The notes beneath the pieces are model-generated. The model was given only the letters and a program-made list of their open reading frames with translations. It did not search any database and was not told where the DNA came from. A DNA stretch of 64,000 nucleotides from Actinacidiphila paucisporea. GTDB lineage: Bacteria > Actinomycetota > Actinomycetes > Streptomycetales > Streptomycetaceae. Made by a program: the position numbers and the translations under genes. How positions within the stretch are numbered: position 1 is the first letter of the stretch; every line of letters starts with the position of its first letter. The stretch covers positions 281,909 to 345,908 of the forward strand of contig NZ_FRBI01000004.1 of the NCBI RefSeq assembly GCF_900142575.1. Direction: 5' to 3'. Below, in pieces: positions 8,500-16,816 of this stretch.

Positions 8500-9168
8500 T
8501 CAGGCCCGCGTCGCCGGCGGCATGCCGCCCACCGGGGAGCGACGGGGCACGGCCACCGGGTCGTAGTCCTCGGCGCCCGCCGGCGGCGCCCCCGACTCCC
8601 AGGGGAGCCCGTAGCGCTGGAACAGTTCGGCCCGCAGCGGGTGGATCGGCATCGGCGCCCCCGGCAGCAGCATGGCCACCGACGCGCCCATCAGCAGCGC
8701 CCGCAGCAGCCGGTATTCCTCTTCCGGGTCGGCCGCGCCCCAGCAGGTCATCGTGTGGCGCAGCAGCTGCGCGAGCCGCTGCTGCTCGGGGCACTGGATG
8801 AAGCCCTCCTCCTGGAGGATCGAGGCCATGTGCGTGCGCATCAGCGTGGTGTGCCCCGCGCTGACGCCGAGCATCGCGTCGATGGCCCGGGCCAGCAGTT
8901 CCTCCCCGTCGTCGGTGCGGGGCTCGCGCTCCAGTGCCGCGGCCAGCTCGGCCGCCATCAGGCGGTGCACGGCGGACTGCAGCAGCGCCCGCTTGCCGGA
9001 GAAGTAGTACGACACCAGGCCCCTGGCCGAACCGGCGCGCTGCGTGATGTCGGCCAGCGTGGTGGCCTCGTAACCGCGCTCCTCGATGAGTTCGACGGTG
9101 GCCTGCAGCAGCCGTTCCCGGGAACGCCTGCGCATCGCTTCATTGACCGAAGCGCTCCGAGGGGACAT
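8500..9168 (-). CDS. TetR-family transcriptional regulator
   Basis: 222-residue TetR repressor. The N-terminal HTH spans residues about 12-60 (RERLLQATVELIEERGYEA, then QRAGSARGLVSYYFSGKRAL). The C-terminal half is the all-helical ligand domain, and the tail is Pro/Gly-rich. CAGGAGT just upstream of ATG 9168 is a good ribosome binding site. An AT-rich patch at 9196-9207 containing TATATT on the minus strand is the likely -10 and operator area. No divergent partner is close, so it may be autoregulated or act elsewhere. Confidence 0.9.
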   Translation of the reverse strand: MSPRSASVNEAMRRRSRERLLQATVELIEERGYEATTLADITQRAGSARGLVSYYFSGKRALLQSAVHRLMAAELAAALEREPRTDDGEELLARAIDAMLGVSAGHTTLMRTHMASILQEEGFIQCPEQQRLAQLLRHTMTCWGAADPEEEYRLLRALLMGASVAMLLPGAPMPIHPLRAELFQRYGLPWESGAPPAGAEDYDPVAVPRRSPVGGMPPATRA

Positions 9169-9312
9169 GCTTTACTCCTGCGTTGACTGGCTCCGGGCCA
9201 ATATACTCAGCGCATCCCGCCGGGCCAGCGTCCGTGCGGGGTACGGGGACGGGCGCCGGTCCCGGCGACGCGGGGGATCGCCGGGACCGGCGTCCGCCGC
9301 ATCCAGGGCCGG

Positions 9313-10005
9313 TCAGCCCAGCAGGTCGAGCACCCCGCGCAGCGCGTCGGGTCTGCGGTCCGCCGGGAGGTGGTCCACGAAGAAGACCGGGCAGCCCAGC
9401 GCCGCCGCGCCGCCGTCGGCTCTCCGGTCGTCCCCCACCATCAGGGTCTCCCGCGGCGTCAGCCCCAATTGCGCGCAGGCCGTGTGGAAGATCGCCGGAT
9501 CGGGTTTCTGCCGGCCGACCTCGTAACTCAGCACGAAGGCGTCGACCAGGTCCGCGAGGCCGTGCGCGGCGAAGACCGGCCGGGGGTCCCAGCCGATGTT
9601 GCTGACCACCGCCACCGGCACGCCCCGCTCCCGCAGCGCGGCCAGCACCTCGGCGGCGTCCGGGTACGGCCGCCAGGCCGCCGGGGTCATGTGCCGGTCG
9701 TAGAGCACGTCGTGGATGTCCCACGGCAGTCCGCTGGACCTGGACTGCGCTGTGTACGCCCGCCGGTGCAGCGCGGCGTTGAGGTCGCGCCGCGCCCAGT
9801 CCTCGGCCGAGTCCGGTCGCCAATCGGCGGGCGGCGCCCCGCCGGGCTGGGCGCCCGACCGCTCCAGGCGCGCGGCCCAGTGCGCGATCTCGTCCTCGGG
9901 CGCCTTGACGCCCACCGCGTCCAGTGCCCCGAGCAGCCAGTCCGCGCAGGGCTCGATGCGGAAGACGGTGCCGGAGAAGTCGAACATGCAGCCTTTGGCC
10001 TTCAT
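9313..10005 (-). CDS. HAD-family hydrolase
   Basis: 230-residue haloacid-dehalogenase-type phosphatase. Motif I appears as FDFSGTVFRIEP near residue 8, with Ser in place of the more usual Gly or Leu after the second Asp. A helical cap covers residues about 20-100, motif II is VVSNIGWD, the motif III Lys is in GRQKPDPAIFHTA, and motif IV is MVGDDRRADGGAA. AGGCGAGG precedes ATG 10005. The substrate, probably a small phosphorylated metabolite, is unknown. It is followed upstream by the M56 gene on the same strand with a 97-bp gap. Confidence 0.85.
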   Translation of the reverse strand: MKAKGCMFDFSGTVFRIEPCADWLLGALDAVGVKAPEDEIAHWAARLERSGAQPGGAPPADWRPDSAEDWARRDLNAALHRRAYTAQSRSSGLPWDIHDVLYDRHMTPAAWRPYPDAAEVLAALRERGVPVAVVSNIGWDPRPVFAAHGLADLVDAFVLSYEVGRQKPDPAIFHTACAQLGLTPRETLMVGDDRRADGGAAALGCPVFFVDHLPADRRPDALRGVLDLLG

Positions 10006-10102
10006 CGCCTCGCCTGTCCAGGTCGGGTCGCCGGCCCGCCGCCGGCGATGTGCGAGCCGGGTGCCGGCGCGCCCGGCGCCCGACCCCTGCCGGCCCGATC
10101 GG

Positions 10103-11044
10103 TCACCGGCTCAGGGCGCCGAGCCCCGGGCCGAACGCGATCAGCAGCGGCACCGCGGGCACCAGCAGCGCGCAGGCGCTCATCCGCACCCGGCGGCCCA
10201 GCGGCAGCCGGGGCGCCGGGTCGAGCAGCCGGTGCACCCGGCCGGGCAGCGCGGCGAGCGGTACGGGAGCCGGGCCGAAGACGCCGCGCTCCTCGTTCAG
10301 CTCCACCAGCGCCAGGGCCGTGGTGAGCCGACCGAAGCGGCGCGAGGCGGTGTCGTCGGCGGCCAACTCGACCAGGTGGTGCACCTGGTCGCGAAAGGCG
10401 GCGAAGATCGGCACCTGCGGGAAACCGCCGGCGAGCGCCCCCGCGCAGTGCAGCAGCACATCGTGCCTGGCCCGCATGTGCCCCTGCTCGTGCGCGAGCA
10501 CCGCGTCGAGCTGGCGTCCCTTGAGCCGGCCGAGCGCCGCGGTGGTGATCACCAGCTGCGGCTCCGCCCCCGACAGCCACCAGGCGTCGGACCTCGGGTC
10601 CTCCAGTACGACCAGGCGCTCGCCCGCGGGCACCTCCTCACCGGGCAGCCGCGGTGAGCGCAGCCGCAGCTCGGCACGGCGCTGCCGGCGCCTGCCGCGC
10701 GCGATGCGGACCTCGCGGGTGAGCATCGCCGCCGTCCACAGCCCGCCCAGCGCGAGCATCGCCGCCAACGTGCCCGCGCCGCGGCCGTATCCGGACAGGC
10801 CGTACGCGTCGACCACGCCGTGCGGTGCGAAGGCGAAGACGTGCCAGCGCACCGCCGCCCAGGCGGCCGAGGCGGTAAGGGCCAGCGCCGAGAGGCAGCA
10901 CAGCAGCACGGCGGCGACCACGCACTGCCAGACCCACAGGGCCAGCACCGGTTCGCGGTCCGGCCAGTCGGCACGGGAGAGCAGACGCGGCGCCGTCGCC
11001 GCCGCCAGTGCGCCCAGGATCAGCAGCACGAACGGGACCGTCAT
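10103..11044 (-). CDS. M56-family (BlaR1/MecR1-like) membrane metallopeptidase
   Basis: 313-residue integral membrane zinc peptidase. The HExxH site is H185-E186-Q-G-H189 in AHEQGHMRARHD, with helices before it (FVLLILGALAAATA, then LWVWQCVVAAVLLCCLSALAL, a later helix near AAMLALGGLWTAAML) and one after it (ALLVPAVPLLIAFG). The conserved ELAADDTA glutamate segment follows the site. ATG 11044 is preferred to GTG 11053 because GTG 11053 would lie inside the TAGGGT hexamer (minus strand 11057-11052) that ends 7 nt before ATG 11044. No penicillin-binding sensor domain is present. M56 proteins often pair with a BlaI repressor, but none is adjacent here; the upstream neighbour is a DUF5134 protein. 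Confidence 0.88.
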   Translation of the reverse strand: MTVPFVLLILGALAAATAPRLLSRADWPDREPVLALWVWQCVVAAVLLCCLSALALTASAAWAAVRWHVFAFAPHGVVDAYGLSGYGRGAGTLAAMLALGGLWTAAMLTREVRIARGRRRQRRAELRLRSPRLPGEEVPAGERLVVLEDPRSDAWWLSGAEPQLVITTAALGRLKGRQLDAVLAHEQGHMRARHDVLLHCAGALAGGFPQVPIFAAFRDQVHHLVELAADDTASRRFGRLTTALALVELNEERGVFGPAPVPLAALPGRVHRLLDPAPRLPLGRRVRMSACALLVPAVPLLIAFGPGLGALSR

Positions 11045-11168
11045 GCCGATCACCCTAGGAGCGCGCGGTGGGCGGCGGGGGCAGCCGGCACCTGATGTGA
11101 CGCATCACTCACAGAAACCACCCGACCGCAGGCGCCGCAAGGGCTGCGGGGCGGTGAAAGCGCTCTCG

Positions 11169-11726
11169 TCACAGGGCCAGCAGCATCGCGAACATCGCCA
11201 GGGCCATCGCCACCCGGCACGCCGCCGCCACCTCGGGGGCGTGCCGCAGCCGTATCGCACCGCCGGGCGCCACCGGAACGGCCAGATGCGGCCCGTGCGG
11301 GCCGTCGGGCATGGCCAGCCGGCTGCCGGCGCGGAGCACGTACCCGGCGAAATACGCCAGCAGCAGGCCGGTCAGCAGCGGGGTGCCCGCGGTGGCGTGC
11401 GCGGCATGGCCGGCGTGGGCGGGGCCGGCTCCCGCCATCGCGGCCGACATGTAGACCATCGCACCGGCGCACAGCGAGTGGTGCATCCGGTGGGACGCCC
11501 GGTGCCCGGACGGGCGCAGGGCGTGCACGGCGACGGCGGCGAAGACGAGCGCGAGCGTCGCCGTACTCCAGCGAGGCGGTTCGAAGACGGACAGCGGTAC
11601 GGCCATCACCGCCATCCCCACGCCGAGCAGCGCCTCGCTGCGCGCCTCCTTGCGCAGCACGCACGAGACCGCCGCGGCGGCGCTGAGCGCCACGAGCAGC
11701 CAGGCCACCAGCGGCGGTCCGTGCAT
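11169..11726 (-). CDS. DUF5134-like multi-pass membrane protein
   Basis: 185 residues with about five hydrophobic helices (LVAWLLVALSAAAAVSCVL, LLGVGMAVMAVPLSV, LALVFAAVAVHAL, LLTGLLLAYFAGYVL, and the C-terminal AACRVAMALAMFAMLLAL). A His-rich loop (HRASHRMHHSLCAG, then HAGHAAHA) sits between helices and could bind metal. ATG 11726 follows a G-rich ribosome binding site (GGGGGGAGGGG). It lies upstream of the M56 peptidase on the same strand (124 bp), a neighbourhood I associate with Streptomyces DUF5134 proteins. The function is unknown. Confidence 0.75.
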   Translation of the reverse strand: MHGPPLVAWLLVALSAAAAVSCVLRKEARSEALLGVGMAVMAVPLSVFEPPRWSTATLALVFAAVAVHALRPSGHRASHRMHHSLCAGAMVYMSAAMAGAGPAHAGHAAHATAGTPLLTGLLLAYFAGYVLRAGSRLAMPDGPHGPHLAVPVAPGGAIRLRHAPEVAAACRVAMALAMFAMLLAL

Positions 11727-11954
11727 CGCCCCTCCCCCCTCGGGCTGGCGGACCGCCCCGGTGCGACCGGCGGTCCGCGGACAATCTGCCCAATCGCGGC
11801 GGCGCACACGCGAGCGCACTGAGGTGGAAGGGGGAGCGTGCGTCCGCCGCGCGCGCCGGACGGCCCCGGGCGCGTACCGGCGCCCGCTGCGGCGCCGCGG
11901 GCGCGGCCGGACACCCCCCGCGGCGGCCGAACCGGCTCGGTTAGCCTGTCGGCC

Positions 11955-12491
11955 ATGGACACCGCCGCCGGCCCAGGCTTCCGACCCGCCACCGCACACG
12001 ACGTCCCCGCGCTCGTCGAGCTGATCGAGTCCGCCTACCGCGGCGAGGCGAGCCGCGCCGGGTGGACGACGGAGGCGGACATCCTTCAGGGGCAGCGCAC
12101 CGACCCCGAGGGCGTCCTCGCCGTCATCGAGCGGGCCGACAGCCGGCTGGTCGTGGTCGAGAGCGGCGGCCGGCTGGTGGGCTGCTGCCAGCTGGAGCAC
12201 CGCGGCGACCACGCGTACTTCGGGATGTTCGCGGTACGCCCCACGCTCCAGGGCGCCGGGCTCGGCAAGGCCGTCATGGCGGAGGCGGAGCGCTTCGCGC
12301 GCGACGAGTGGGGCGTCGCCGAGATGCACATGACGGTGATCTCGGTGCGGCAGGACCTCATCGCCTGGTACGAGCGGCGCGGCTACACCAGGACCGGGCA
12401 GACCAGTGCCTTCCCCTACGGCGACGAGCGCTTCGGGCAGCCGACCCGCGACGACCTGGAGTTCGAGCTGCTGACCAAGAAGCTCGGCTGA
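11955..12491 (+). CDS. GNAT-family N-acetyltransferase
   Basis: 178-residue acetyltransferase with the acetyl-CoA binding motif VRPTLQGAGLGKAVMAEAE (Q/RxxGxG/A type) and a closing motif YERRGYTRTG. It begins FRPATAHDVPALVELIESAYRGE, the usual first strand and helix. ATG 11955 is chosen over the in-frame upstream start at 11838 because homology begins there and TAGCCT (11942-11947) lies 7 nt before it, suggesting leaderless translation. The substrate is unknown. It is a single-gene unit, convergent with the glycerophosphodiesterase. Confidence 0.88.
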   Translation: MDTAAGPGFRPATAHDVPALVELIESAYRGEASRAGWTTEADILQGQRTDPEGVLAVIERADSRLVVVESGGRLVGCCQLEHRGDHAYFGMFAVRPTLQGAGLGKAVMAEAERFARDEWGVAEMHMTVISVRQDLIAWYERRGYTRTGQTSAFPYGDERFGQPTRDDLEFELLTKKLG

Positions 12492-12530
12492 CGCCCTCCG
12501 CTCGTCCAGGACGCCACGGGCGGGACGCCG

Positions 12531-13199
12531 CTATGCCGCGGGCTCCGCGGGCAGGTCGGTCGCGGCGCCGTCCAGCCGCAGTGCCCGGGCCAGCGCCCAG
12601 TCCTGCGCGGTGTTCACCGTCCAGGCCATGACCGCGATCCCCGCGGCCTGGCAGCGGCGGACCACGTCCAGGCTGAGCCGGGTGAGGTCCAGGCTGACCA
12701 GCCGCGCGCCGACCGCCTGGGCGCGGGGCACGATCTCCGGGCCGAGGTCACTGGCCACCAACACCGTGCGGACGTCGGGCAGCAGCGCGTGGATCTCGGC
12801 CAGCGCGTCGTCGTGGAAGGACAGCACGCTGACCCGGTCGGTCACGCCGTGCTCGCGCAGCGCCCCGGCCAGCACGCGGGCCGCCGCGGCGTCCTTGATC
12901 TCGGCCTGGATCGGCCGGTCCACCGCGTCGAGCACCTCCCCGAAGACCGGCACCCGCTCGCCCAGACCGGCGTCCAGGGTGCGGATCTCGGCCAGTGTGA
13001 GATCGCGGATCAGCCCGCTGCCGTCCGTGGTGCGGTCCACCGCGGCGTCGTGCATCACCACCAGCGCGCCGTCCTTGCTCAGGTGCAGGTCCAGCTCGAT
13101 CTGATCGAGGCCGGCCTGCTCGGCACGGCGGAAGGACCGCAGGGTGTTCTCCGGCTCGACGCCCATGACGCCGCGGTGGCCGACGGTGAGGAAGCTCAT
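12531..13199 (-). CDS. Glycerophosphodiester phosphodiesterase family protein
   Basis: 222-residue TIM-barrel GDPD. Catalytic features are visible: HRGVMGVEPENTLRSFRRA (first His, Glu), QIELDLHLSKDGALVVMHD (metal Glu/Asp and second His), IQAEIKD (Glu-x-Lys) and the C-terminal VMAWTVN. It releases glycerol 3-phosphate from glycerophosphodiesters, probably in the cytoplasm since no signal peptide is seen. ATG 13199 has TAGGGT on the minus strand (13211-13206) ending 6 nt upstream and no Shine-Dalgarno sequence, so a leaderless mRNA is likely. Confidence 0.92.
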   Translation of the reverse strand: MSFLTVGHRGVMGVEPENTLRSFRRAEQAGLDQIELDLHLSKDGALVVMHDAAVDRTTDGSGLIRDLTLAEIRTLDAGLGERVPVFGEVLDAVDRPIQAEIKDAAAARVLAGALREHGVTDRVSVLSFHDDALAEIHALLPDVRTVLVASDLGPEIVPRAQAVGARLVSLDLTRLSLDVVRRCQAAGIAVMAWTVNTAQDWALARALRLDGAATDLPAEPAA

Positions 13200-13356
13200 A
13201 CCGGCACCCTAAGCGGCCCGGGCGACACGGGGCCGAACGCGCCGTGACGAGTCGGCGCGCCGCACGCGCCGCTGATTCCCATGCCTCATATCGGGCGACG
13301 GCCGCAAGAACGGCAGCGGAAGGGCTATTCGACGGGACGATCCGCTTCGGCCGGTC

Positions 13357-13386
13357 TTGAAGCGGGAACAACCTCATAGATACGGT
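13357..13386 (+). promoter_or_regulatory. HrdB-like promoter of the DUF6421 operon
   Basis: TTGAAG (13357-13362) and TACGGT (13381-13386) are separated by 18 bp, giving an expected start near 13393 and a leader of about 30 nt that contains the GAGGAG ribosome binding site of the first gene. It lies in an AT-richer patch. Inferred from sequence only. Confidence 0.5.
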
Positions 13387-13421
13387 GTGGCTACGGAAGA
13401 TTTTTCAGTAGAGGAGCGGTC

Positions 13422-14819
13422 ATGGGTGAAGTTCTTTCGGCAGCGGCGGCCCGCGCCGACCGGATATCCGGTGAGGATGTGGTCGGTCACCCCGCGTGGG
13501 CGGCGCTCAAGCAGGCCGTCGAGGCCGTCAGGCCCTGGCAGCTCAAGGACGGCTCGATCGACTTCGACGCCGAGGGCGCGCCCTCCCGTGAGGACGCCGA
13601 GCGCGTGGTGGCCCGGGTGGCGGACGCGGTCGGGCAGCTGACCGAGCTGCTGCCGCACGACGCCGCCTATCACCAGGCCCTGGCCGCCGACCTGCGCCGC
13701 TGGGCCGACGACGGCTTCGGCGTGCCCGACTTCCTCGACTCGCTGCTGGCCTTCCAGCCGTCCGCCGACCGACGTGACGGCCGCCGCCATGTCGTCGTCT
13801 TCCCGATGTACACGCAGAACGGCAATCCGGACCGGAATCTGGAAGCCGTCGCCCTGCGCGTGACGTGGCCGGACTGGCTCGCCGAGCTGGAGCGCACCAG
13901 GTACGACAACCCGCAGTTCGTACCGATCACCTTCGAGGACTTCACGCCGGGCTACGACACCAACTCCGCGGTGCTCTTCCCGGAGACCGTCGCCGTGCGC
14001 AAACCCCCGGAGCGCTGGAGCTGGGGCGCGATCTTCTGCGACCGCGAGGCCGCCCGCTTCCGCGCGGTGACCGCCGCCGCCGTGGACACCCTCGGCCTGG
14101 AACTGCCGCCGGAGGCCGCGCGGCTGGTCGCCGACCAGGACCTGGCCCAGCAGACGTACGTGCTCTGGGACATGATCCACGACCGCACCCACAGCCACGG
14201 CGACCTGCCGTTCGACCCGTTCATGATCAAGCAGCGGGCCCCGTTCTGGATGTACGGCCTGGAGGAGCTGCGCTGCGACCTCACCACCTTCCGCGAGGCC
14301 GTCAAGCTCCAGGCCGAGGGCCACCCCATGGGGCTCGGCGTGCAGTACGCGATCCTCTTCGACCGGCTCTTCCGCTTCCCGGTCACCGGCGAGCGGGTCC
14401 GCAACTACGACGGACTGGGCGGCCAGCTGCTGTTCTCGTACCTGCACAAGCACGACGCCGTACGCTGGACGGACAACACCCTGCACATCGACTGGGAGCG
14501 CGCACCGCAGGTCACCAACCAGCTCTGCGCCGAGATCGAGACGCTCTACCGGGACGGTATCGACCGCCCCAAGCTTGTGCACTGGTTCGCCGCCTACGAC
14601 CTGGTGGCAAGCTATCTGTCGCCGCATCCCGGCTCGGTCTGGGCCAAGGGGCCGGACGCCCTCGACCTGACGCTGCCCCCGCGCAAGCTCGTCGACGACG
14701 TGCTGCCGGACGAGTTTCCGCTCAGCATGTTCTACGAGGCCCTTGCCAAGAAGCTCCGTGAGGTGATCGCCTCCACCAAGGGGATCACGGGCGAACGCCC
14801 GGTACGGAGCGCCGCGTGA
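13422..14819 (+). CDS. DUF6421 family protein, putative gluzincin-like metallohydrolase
   Basis: 465-residue cytoplasmic protein of an actinobacterial family without known function. Residues 253-257 read HDRTH, followed by SHGDLPFD, and residues 282-286 read ELRCD. Together this gives HDxxH-x24-ExxxD, resembling the HExxH-x19-ExxxD zinc site of gluzincin peptidases with Asp in the general-base position. This is my inference from the sequence. No signal peptide or membrane segment is seen. GAGGAG precedes ATG 13422. It heads a three-gene operon; the next gene begins 23 bp after its stop or, from a GTG, overlaps it by 4 bp, and encodes a dehydrogenase followed by an aldolase. Confidence 0.78.
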   Translation: MGEVLSAAAARADRISGEDVVGHPAWAALKQAVEAVRPWQLKDGSIDFDAEGAPSREDAERVVARVADAVGQLTELLPHDAAYHQALAADLRRWADDGFGVPDFLDSLLAFQPSADRRDGRRHVVVFPMYTQNGNPDRNLEAVALRVTWPDWLAELERTRYDNPQFVPITFEDFTPGYDTNSAVLFPETVAVRKPPERWSWGAIFCDREAARFRAVTAAAVDTLGLELPPEAARLVADQDLAQQTYVLWDMIHDRTHSHGDLPFDPFMIKQRAPFWMYGLEELRCDLTTFREAVKLQAEGHPMGLGVQYAILFDRLFRFPVTGERVRNYDGLGGQLLFSYLHKHDAVRWTDNTLHIDWERAPQVTNQLCAEIETLYRDGIDRPKLVHWFAAYDLVASYLSPHPGSVWAKGPDALDLTLPPRKLVDDVLPDEFPLSMFYEALAKKLREVIASTKGITGERPVRSAA

Positions 14820-14842
14820 CCGGTGCGGCCGAGGAGGCGGAC

Positions 14843-15601
14843 ATGACGACCGACACGTATTCCGGCGGTCTGGACGGAGCGGTGATCGCGGTGGCGGGAG
14901 CCGGCGGACCGGCCGGCCGGGCGGTACTGCAGCGGCTGGCCCGTGAGGGCGGCCATGTGATCGCCGCGGACGCCGACCCCGAGCGCCTGGCCGAGGCGGT
15001 CGACGCGGCGCGCTACGACGCCGGCGGCGCGGACATCACCGGCGAGATCGTCGACCTGCTCGATCTGGAGGCCACCCAGGACTGGGCGGGCCGGATCGAG
15101 AAGGACCACGGCCGGGTCGACGGCCTGGTGCACCTGGTCGGCGGCTGGCGCGGCTCCGCCTCCTTCCCCGAGACCGAGCTCGCCGACTGGGACGTGCTGC
15201 ACAAGCTGCTGATCCAGACGGTGCAGCACACCTCGCTCGCCTTCCACGACGGCCTGATGCGCAGCGCCGGCGGCCGCTTCGTGCTGGTCAGCGCGTCCGC
15301 CGCGAGCCGCCCCACCGCGGGGAACGCGGCCTATGCCGCGGCGAAGGCCGCCGCCGAGGCCTGGACGCTCGCGCTCGGCGACTCCTTCGACAAGCTCAGC
15401 GGCGCCGCGGGACCCACCGCGGCGGCCACCGTCCTGGTGATCAAGGCGCTGGTGCACGATGGACTGCGGGCCCAGCGCCCGCAGTCCAAATTCACCGGTT
15501 TCACCGATGTGCGCGATCTCGCCGACGCGATCGCCGGCGTGTGGGACCGCACCGCCGACGATGTGAACGGGACCCGCCAGTGGCTGACGCCCCAACCATG
15601 A
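14843..15601 (+). CDS. Short-chain dehydrogenase/reductase
   Basis: 252-residue SDR. The N-terminal Rossmann strand is VIAVAGAGGPAGRAVLQRL (glycine-rich motif), HLVGGWRG occupies the NNAG-like position, S is in LVSASAASRPTAG, and the catalytic pair is YAAAKAAAE (YxxxK). ATG 14843 is chosen because GAGGAGG (14831-14837) lies 5 nt upstream; an upstream GTG at 14816 would overlap the preceding stop by 4 bp. Its own stop overlaps the next start (ATGA at 15598-15601), so it is translationally coupled to the threonine aldolase. The substrate is unknown, perhaps an alcohol or hydroxy-acid linked to the aldolase step. Confidence 0.9.
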   Translation: MTTDTYSGGLDGAVIAVAGAGGPAGRAVLQRLAREGGHVIAADADPERLAEAVDAARYDAGGADITGEIVDLLDLEATQDWAGRIEKDHGRVDGLVHLVGGWRGSASFPETELADWDVLHKLLIQTVQHTSLAFHDGLMRSAGGRFVLVSASAASRPTAGNAAYAAAKAAAEAWTLALGDSFDKLSGAAGPTAAATVLVIKALVHDGLRAQRPQSKFTGFTDVRDLADAIAGVWDRTADDVNGTRQWLTPQP

Positions 15602-16719
15602 CCGAGCCGACCGACCGGGCGGGCGCCGCCGGCCCCGCGGACGCGGCCGTCTCCCCGACCGACGCCGTGAGGCGCCACGACCCCGCCTCGCGCGGCTTCG
15701 CCAGCGACAACTACGCCGGGGTCCACCCCGAGGTGCTGGCCGCCCTGGCGCTGGCCAACGGCGGCCACCAGGTCGCTTACGGCGACGACGCCTACACCGC
15801 CCATCTGCAGGAGGTCTTCCGGCGGCACTTCGGCCCCACAGCCGAGGTCTTCCCGGTCTTCAACGGCACCGGTGCCAACGTGACGGCGCTGCAGGCCGTG
15901 ACCGAGCGCTGGGGCGCGGTGATCTGCGCGGAGTCCGCGCACATCAACGTGGACGAGTGCGGGGCGCCCGAGCGGGTCGGCGGCCTGAAGCTGCTCACCG
16001 TGCCGACCGCCGACGGCAAGCTCACCCCCGAGCTGATCGACCGGCAGGCGTACGGCTTCACCGACGAGCACCGGGCGCAGCCGCAGGTCGTCTCGATCAC
16101 CCAGACCACCGAGCTGGGCACCTGCTACACGCCCGAGGAGATCAGGGCCGTCTGCGACCACGCCCACCAGCTGGGCATGGCCGTGCACCTGGACGGCGCC
16201 CGGCTGGCCAACGCGGCGGCGAGTCTCGGGGTGCCCCTGGCCCGCTTCACCACCGACGCCGGCGTCGACATCCTGTCCTTCGGCGGCACCAAGAACGGCC
16301 TGTTGCTCGGCGAGTGCGTGGTCGTGCTCAGCCCGGAGCGGGTCCGCGCGCTGCCGTATCTGCGCAAGCTGTCGATGCAGCTGGCGTCGAAGATGCGCTT
16401 CGTCTCCGTGCAGTTCGAGGCGCTGCTGGCCGGCGACCTGTGGCTGCGCAGCGCGGAGCACGCCAACGCGATGGCCCGCAGGCTCGACGCGGCGGTGCGC
16501 GGCATCGAGGGTGTGCGGGTGCTGCGGCCCGTGCAGTCCAACGCGGTCTTCGCGTTGCTGCCGCGCGAGGTCAGCGAGCGGCTGCAGAAGCGCTACCGCT
16601 TCTACTTCTGGGACGAGTCGACCGGCGAGGTCCGCTGGATGTGCGCCTTCGACACGACCGAGGACGACGTGGACGGCTTCGCCGCGGCGATCGCCGAGGA
16701 GATGGCGTCCGGCTCCTGA
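15598..16719 (+). CDS. Low-specificity threonine-aldolase-type PLP enzyme
   Basis: 373-residue fold-type I PLP enzyme of the threonine aldolase/beta-eliminating lyase family. The PLP lysine is K232 in SFGGTKNGLLLGE, the cofactor-stacking His is in ESAHINVDECGAP, and the PLP-binding Asp is in AVHLDGARLANA. Family members cleave L-threonine or allo-threonine to glycine and acetaldehyde, or act on related beta-hydroxy amino acids. The first 28 residues are a polar extension. The start is fixed by the ATGA overlap with the upstream SDR. It is the last gene of the DUF6421 operon. Confidence 0.9.
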   Translation: MTEPTDRAGAAGPADAAVSPTDAVRRHDPASRGFASDNYAGVHPEVLAALALANGGHQVAYGDDAYTAHLQEVFRRHFGPTAEVFPVFNGTGANVTALQAVTERWGAVICAESAHINVDECGAPERVGGLKLLTVPTADGKLTPELIDRQAYGFTDEHRAQPQVVSITQTTELGTCYTPEEIRAVCDHAHQLGMAVHLDGARLANAAASLGVPLARFTTDAGVDILSFGGTKNGLLLGECVVVLSPERVRALPYLRKLSMQLASKMRFVSVQFEALLAGDLWLRSAEHANAMARRLDAAVRGIEGVRVLRPVQSNAVFALLPREVSERLQKRYRFYFWDESTGEVRWMCAFDTTEDDVDGFAAAIAEEMASGS

Positions 16720-16780
16720 CGCCCGGGTGGGCGCCGCGTACAGGGCTTTCTGAATATATATGCGGAGTATGGTAATTCGA

Positions 16781-16816
16781 TTGATCAACAGGTCGGTGGC
16801 TCTCTAGGGTCGTTCC
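16781..16816 (+). promoter_or_regulatory. Promoter of leaderless transglutaminase-like gene
   Basis: TTGATC (16781-16786) and TAGGGT (16805-16810) have an 18-bp spacer; the expected transcription start coincides with ATG 16817. The upstream 16750-16790 stretch is unusually AT-rich for this DNA. No ribosome binding site precedes the ATG. Confidence 0.6.
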
